The position numbers and the translations under genes are program-made. The notes below the pieces were generated by a model. It was not told the DNA's origin, searched no databases, and saw nothing but the letters and a program-made list of their open reading frames with translations. Shown here in pieces: positions 5,647 to 8,798 of a stretch of DNA of 8,798 nucleotides (within the stretch, counting starts at the first letter, position 1; each line of letters starts with the position of its first letter). Where the stretch lies: the NCBI GenBank assembly GCA_002342785.1, contig DDQV01000190.1, forward strand, positions 1 to 8,798, given 5' to 3'. Source of the stretch: Fusobacteriaceae bacterium UBA2433 (GTDB lineage Bacteria > Fusobacteriota > Fusobacteriia > Fusobacteriales > Fusobacteriaceae).

Positions 5647-6531
5647 ATGAATACAATTAAAAATCAAAATGATTTAGAACAAAAAATAACAGATTTATAT
5701 TTAAGACATCAAAAACAAAGAGCATCTATGGAATGGAACTTCTATGGATATATGCCTTGGGATAAAGGACAGTCTTTCTCTACTTTACCATATGATAAAT
5801 CACAAAATACCCTTCCTCAAGAGTTGATCATAGCAATAGAAACTTCTATGTTAACAGAATTAAATCTTCCTTGGTATACTACTTTTTTAAATAACATGTT
5901 TATAGATAATCTAGAACCACTCCAAAATTTTGTACATACATGGGTAAGTGAAGAAGATCAACATGCTTCCGCTTTAGAAACTTATCTAATCTTAACTAGA
6001 AATGCTGATCCTAAAGAACTTACAAAGGTAAAAAAAGAAATTCTTACTACTGGATGGGATTCTATTTTATCTGAACCTCTTTCATCTATGGTTTATACTT
6101 CATTGCAAGAATTAGGAACAGTTGTATTTTATAAAAATATAGCCAAATATGCACAACAATATGATCCTGATTTAAGTACTTTGTTACTTCGAATTGCTAA
6201 AGATGAATCATCACATTATGCTTTTTACAATCAAATAGTTGATGCACATTTAGAATTAAATCCTGATTTAATTACATATGTCTGGCCTGTTATTAAAAAT
6301 TTTAAAATGCCAGGGGGATCCTTAAGTGATTTTGATGATAGAATGAAAATTATTCAAAAAGCTGGATATGGACCTGAAGAATATGTAAATCAAGTTTTAG
6401 AAGTACTTATCAGAAGGTGGAAAATTTCTAAATTAAATCCCATCACCTCTGAAGGAAAAGAAGCTCAAAAAAATATTTTACAATATTTAGAAAAAATTAA
6501 AAGAATTAATGCTCGATTGAAAAATAGATAA
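5647..6531 (+). CDS. Soluble diiron acyl-[acyl-carrier-protein] desaturase
   Basis: This enzyme of the plant stearoyl-ACP desaturase / mycobacterial DesA family inserts a double bond into an acyl chain on ACP, using O2 and reduced ferredoxin. The 294-aa protein has no signal peptide or membrane segment. All six iron ligands expected from the castor enzyme are visible: E71 (MLTELNLPWYTTFLN), E103 and H106 (TWVSEEDQHA), E155 (YTSLQELGTVVFYKN), E187 and H190 (IAKDESSHYAFY). D186, just before the second ExxH, matches the castor electron-transfer residue. An ATG at 5635 would add four residues, but it overlaps the GGAGG (5637-5641) that serves the ATG at 5647 at 5-nt spacing; 5647 is therefore chosen. 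It is a single-gene unit with a probable operator in its promoter. Chain-length and position specificity cannot be read. An oxygen-requiring desaturase is unexpected in a presumed anaerobe; oxygen scavenging or membrane adjustment is conjecture. Confidence 0.9.
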   Translation: MNTIKNQNDLEQKITDLYLRHQKQRASMEWNFYGYMPWDKGQSFSTLPYDKSQNTLPQELIIAIETSMLTELNLPWYTTFLNNMFIDNLEPLQNFVHTWVSEEDQHASALETYLILTRNADPKELTKVKKEILTTGWDSILSEPLSSMVYTSLQELGTVVFYKNIAKYAQQYDPDLSTLLLRIAKDESSHYAFYNQIVDAHLELNPDLITYVWPVIKNFKMPGGSLSDFDDRMKIIQKAGYGPEEYVNQVLEVLIRRWKISKLNPITSEGKEAQKNILQYLEKIKRINARLKNR

Positions 6532-6550
6532 AATAACTTGAAATTTTAGT

Positions 6551-6605
6551 CAAAAAAAAGAGGGTCACTCAAATAGAAAATCTATCTATGAGTCACCCTC
6601 TTTCT
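6551..6605. terminator. Shared terminator of the desaturase and RpiR genes
   Basis: A long stem pairs 6557-6571 with 6589-6603 (core GAGGGT with ACCCTC, and ACTCA with TGAGT), with one C-C mismatch at 6566/6594. A small inner hairpin, ATAGA-AAA-TCTAT, caps it. On the minus strand it is followed by eight T residues (6559-6552), making a strong terminator right after the RpiR stop. On the plus strand the tail is a weaker TTTCTATCATTTT. Confidence 0.85.
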
Positions 6606-6606
6606 A

Positions 6607-7461
6607 TCATTTTATTTTCAATATCTTTACTGTCTTTTTATTTTTTTTAGATAAACTTAGATTTTTTTTATAATTTACTTTACTGAGAAGTATAAATATT
6701 TCATCTATAACAGTTAGTTGAGTTATTGTAGAAGAAATTGCTGTCAGTCTAAAATTAACATTTTCAGCTACAGTCTTAATAGCTATATCAGCTAATTTAC
6801 TCAATGGATTCTCTACTACTTTAGTTAAAGTTATTATTTTTGTCCCATTTTTTTTAGCTATCTCAACAGATTTTATTATTTCATAGGTTTGTCCACTATG
6901 AGATATAGCAAAAACTAGATCATTATGAGTGGTATTATTCATACTAGTAAGTTGTATATGAGCATCATCTAGATAATTAGCTTGTATATCTATTTCTAAC
7001 AGCTTATACATAAAATTTTTAGCTACTAATCCCGAAAATCCTGCTCCCAATATGTAAATATTTCGGGCTTTACATATAGCATCTACAGCACCTTCCATAT
7101 CTAAAACATCTATAATAGAAATTGTATTTTTTATAGCTTCAATATTTTGATAAGCTACTTTTTTTATAATTTCCAAACTTGTATCATCCATTGAAATTTG
7201 ATCATGTAATATCTTAGTTTTTTTCGATTTTTTTCTAATTACTGCTTCACTTAAAGCTATTTTAAATTCCGGGAATCCTTTATATCCTAATTTTTTAGAA
7301 AATCTAATTATACTTGGTTGACTTATACCAATTAGATTTCCTAATTCTTTAGCTCTCATTCCCTTTATATTTTCTATATTTTCTAAAACATATTTAGCTA
7401 TTTTTTTTTCTGTTTTTGTAAATATATCTTTCATCTCTCTTAATTTCGTTATACAATCCAT
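6607..7461 (-). CDS. MurR/RpiR-family transcriptional regulator (HTH-SIS)
   Basis: This is a cytoplasmic DNA-binding regulator of 284 aa, the standard family length. The N-terminal RpiR-type HTH covers about residues 1-77, with MRAKELGNLIGISQPSIIRF (35-54) followed by SKKLGYKGFPEFKIAL. The C-terminal SIS domain (about 125-262) carries IYILGAGFSG (135-144) and the phosphosugar-binding signature AISHSGQT (185-192). The family senses phosphosugars and controls sugar, amino-sugar or sialic acid genes. Here no sugar gene is adjacent, so the ligand and regulon cannot be inferred. The C-terminus ends in a lysine-rich tail. The ATG at 7461 follows AAAGGGG at about 10 nt, slightly long; no other in-frame start fits better. 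It is convergent with the desaturase and divergent from the small gene at 7654. Confidence 0.93.
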   Translation of the reverse strand: MDCITKLREMKDIFTKTEKKIAKYVLENIENIKGMRAKELGNLIGISQPSIIRFSKKLGYKGFPEFKIALSEAVIRKKSKKTKILHDQISMDDTSLEIIKKVAYQNIEAIKNTISIIDVLDMEGAVDAICKARNIYILGAGFSGLVAKNFMYKLLEIDIQANYLDDAHIQLTSMNNTTHNDLVFAISHSGQTYEIIKSVEIAKKNGTKIITLTKVVENPLSKLADIAIKTVAENVNFRLTAISSTITQLTVIDEIFILLSKVNYKKNLSLSKKNKKTVKILKIK

Positions 7462-7483
7462 CTTTATTCAACCCCTTTTATAG

Positions 7484-7512
7484 ATTATAAAATATAATTT
7501 AAATTTGTGCAA
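7484..7512 (-). promoter_or_regulatory. Promoter of the RpiR-type regulator gene
   Basis: On the minus strand a perfect TATAAT lies at 7489-7484, with TTGCAC (7512-7507, 3/6 match) 17 bp upstream. Transcription would start near 7477, just before the AAAGGGG ribosome site. The 192-bp gap to the divergent gene at 7654 is very AT-rich, and no clear operator was seen in it. Confidence 0.55.
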
Positions 7513-7602
7513 AATTTTATTTTGTACTTAAAGAAAAACCGTATAAAAATATCTTATAAATATTATTTAATCTACTATATATTTAAATATTTACAGATGA
7601 TA

Positions 7603-7611
7603 TGATATAAT
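7603..7611 (+). promoter_or_regulatory. Extended -10 promoter of the coiled-coil gene
   Basis: TGATATAAT at 7603-7611 is a perfect extended -10 element (TGnTATAAT). The -35 position 17 bp upstream reads TTAAAT, only a partial match, which is usual for extended -10 promoters. Transcription would start near 7618, about 36 nt before the ATG. Confidence 0.65.
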
Positions 7612-7653
7612 ATGGAAGTAGTAATAGCCAATTAAATTATAGGAGGATACATT

Positions 7654-7965
7654 ATGGATAATGCTTTAGAAATCGTAAGAAACATGAGAAGAAAAAATAA
7701 AATAAAAAGAGAAGTGACTGATGTTGAGAAAAAAATAAGAGATAATAGAAAAAGAGTCGAGTTGTTAGACAACTTGTCATCATACATAAAAGATAATATG
7801 ACTACATCTGAAATAAAAGATATTATCCAAAGTATGAAAAGCGATTATGAAGATAGAATTGATGATTTCATTATCAAGACTGCTGAGTTTTCAAAAGAAA
7901 GAAGAGATCTTAATAAAAATATTAAGGAATTAATGCATGCGAATCAATTAAATGAAAATAACTAA
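7654..7965 (+). CDS. Small charged helical protein, probably coiled coil, function unknown
   Basis: I do not recognise this 103-aa protein. It is dominated by K, R, E, D, N and hydrophobic residues at helical spacing, with no Cys, Pro, Gly or Trp. Two long helices are likely, about residues 2-48 and 52-98, separated by the turn-like stretch NMTTSEIK. This suggests a helical hairpin or a dimeric coiled coil. There is no signal peptide or membrane segment, so it should be cytoplasmic. The ATG at 7654 follows AGGAGG (7641-7646) by 7 nt, and the gene has its own extended -10 promoter and its own GNRA-loop terminator, so it is clearly expressed alone. recR lies next downstream, but a terminator and a separate promoter intervene. 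In many bacteria the nucleoid protein YbaB/EbfC precedes recR; this sequence lacks YbaB motifs, so I do not equate them. Confidence 0.8.
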   Translation: MDNALEIVRNMRRKNKIKREVTDVEKKIRDNRKRVELLDNLSSYIKDNMTTSEIKDIIQSMKSDYEDRIDDFIIKTAEFSKERRDLNKNIKELMHANQLNENN

Positions 7966-7975
7966 TCTTAATTAT

Positions 7976-8003
7976 AAAAATGAAGGGAAACCTTCATTTT
8001 TTT
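7976..8003 (+). terminator. Terminator of the coiled-coil gene, GAAA tetraloop
   Basis: AAAAATGAAGG (7976-7986) pairs with CCTTCATTTTT (7991-8001) around a GAAA (GNRA) tetraloop, followed by a T-run to 8003. It lies 10 bp after the stop codon at 7963-7965. The A-run before the stem gives it a U-tract on the opposite strand too. Confidence 0.9.
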
Positions 8004-8084
8004 ATTAATAAAAGTTTTTAAACACATTTTATCAAAAATTACTGTAACTCATCCTTTCTTTATGATGAAGTTTATGCTCTTAAA

Positions 8085-8093
8085 TGTTATAAT
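8085..8093 (+). promoter_or_regulatory. Extended -10 promoter of recR
   Basis: TGTTATAAT at 8085-8093 matches the extended -10 TGnTATAAT perfectly. No good -35 is seen 17-18 bp upstream. Predicted transcription from about 8100 begins downstream of the ATG at 8062, which argues against the longer upstream start for recR. Confidence 0.55.
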
Positions 8094-8130
8094 AATATAT
8101 ATAATATTTAAACTTAAAGAGGTGGAAGAT

Positions 8131-8724
8131 TTGGCAACGAAAAGTATAGAAAAATTAACAGATTATTTTTATAGATTCCCAGGAATTGGAAAAAAATCTG
8201 CTAGTAGATTAGCATTTCATATTTTAGAGATGGAAAAAAATGAGATAGAAGAGTTTGTAAAATCTATCTATGAGGTAAAAGAAAATACTGAAAAGTGTGT
8301 AGTCTGTGGAAATTTAAGTGAATCTCCTATCTGTGAGATTTGCAGTAACGAAACTAGAGACAGTTCTATCATCTGCGTCGTAGAAGATAATAAAGATATT
8401 CTTGCTTTGGAGAAATCCAAATCATATAATGGCAAATATCATGTTTTAAATGGTAAGATTGCTCCTCTTAGTGGGATAACTCCTGATAAATTAAATATCA
8501 AATCTCTTTTAACTAGAGTAGCTTCTGAAGAAATTGATGAAATTATCCTAGCCCTTAATCCTGATTTAGAAGGAGAAACTACAGCTATGTATCTCATGAA
8601 ACTCCTTAAGCCATTCGGTGTAAAAATATCTAAAATTGCTAGTGGAATTCCTATGGGTGGAAATATTGAATTTTCTGATATTGCCACTATCAATAGAGCA
8701 TTAAACGATAGAAAGGAACAATAA
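8131..8724 (+). CDS. recR: Recombination mediator protein RecR
   Basis: RecR acts with RecF and RecO in the cytoplasm to load RecA onto single-stranded DNA at gaps. The start chosen is TTG at 8131, giving 197 aa, as expected for RecR (about 198-200). The SD GAGGTG at 8119-8124 lies 6 nt upstream, and the protein then begins MATKSIEKLTDYFYRFPGIG as in homologues. The in-frame ATG at 8062 would add 23 hydrophobic residues not typical of RecR, lacks an SD and lies before the predicted promoter. Domains: helix-hairpin-helix (about 8-32, FPGIGKKSASRLAFH), a C4 zinc finger (C56, C59, C68, C71) and a Toprim domain (about 79-172) with VVEDNKD and NPDLEGETTAMYL. The usual dnaX and ybaB neighbours are absent; it is a single-gene unit closed by a terminator. 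Confidence 0.95.
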   Translation: MATKSIEKLTDYFYRFPGIGKKSASRLAFHILEMEKNEIEEFVKSIYEVKENTEKCVVCGNLSESPICEICSNETRDSSIICVVEDNKDILALEKSKSYNGKYHVLNGKIAPLSGITPDKLNIKSLLTRVASEEIDEIILALNPDLEGETTAMYLMKLLKPFGVKISKIASGIPMGGNIEFSDIATINRALNDRKEQ

Positions 8725-8726
8725 AT

Positions 8727-8767
8727 AAAAATCTCTACTAGTTATATAACTAATAGAGATTTTTTTT
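8727..8767 (+). terminator. Terminator of recR
   Basis: ATCTCTA (8731-8737) pairs with TAGAGAT (8754-8760), and TAGTTA (8739-8744) pairs with TAACTA (8747-8752) inside it, with one C-A mismatch. A T-run to 8767 follows. The stem begins a few bases after the recR stop codon at 8722-8724. The remaining bases to 8798 show no feature. Confidence 0.9.
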
Positions 8768-8798
8768 GGTTTTAACATCAATTATTTCTGTAATATAT

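Noticed and set aside
8439..8693. 84-aa minus-strand ORF within recR
   Set aside because: It is fully antisense to the Toprim region of recR, without SD or promoter.

Overview
The window is strongly AT-rich DNA from an anaerobe-like bacterium. It has strong AGGAGG ribosome sites, short intergenic gaps and U-rich hairpin terminators. Gene content and style (a short CstA transporter beside a LytS-type kinase and LytTR regulator, an RpiR regulator, RecR with a TTG start) fit Fusobacteriota best (Fusobacterium, Cetobacterium, Ilyobacter or relatives). Clostridia cannot be excluded. No rRNA, tRNA, CRISPR array or insertion sequence was seen.

Layout. Positions 1-331 hold a consensus promoter, a 22-codon leader ORF with two adjacent Trp codons, and a hairpin terminator placed just before the ribosome site of trpS (332-1294, +). 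This looks like ribosome-mediated transcription attenuation of tryptophanyl-tRNA synthetase. A bidirectional terminator (about 1293-1336) separates trpS from the opposite-strand block. That block reads, in transcription order, a LytS/BtsS-type sensor kinase (5349-3673), a LytTR response regulator (3676-2963, coupled to the kinase by an ATGA overlap) and a CstA-family transporter (2771-1344). The 191-bp gap before cstA carries a perfect 10-bp direct repeat with a 20-bp period, upstream of a TATAAT box that lacks a good -35. This is what a LytTR-activated promoter should look like. By analogy with E. coli BtsSR-BtsT and Bacillus LytST-PftAB, the block is probably a pyruvate (or similar nutrient) sensing and uptake module.

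Divergent from the kinase is a soluble diiron acyl-ACP desaturase (5647-6531, +) with all six iron ligands. This is an O2-consuming enzyme and so is surprising in a presumed anaerobe. Its promoter spacer holds a perfect 6-5-6 inverted repeat, a likely repressor site. It shares a terminator with a convergent MurR/RpiR-family regulator (7461-6607, -).

The right end carries two single-gene units on the + strand. One is a 103-aa charged, coiled-coil-like protein of unknown function (7654-7965). The other is recR (8131-8724), whose true start is a TTG with its own SD, downstream of an extended -10 promoter. Both are closed by hairpin terminators.

The most noteworthy points are the Trp leader-peptide attenuator of trpS, the kinase/regulator/CstA module with a visible candidate operator, and the regulated oxygen-dependent desaturase.
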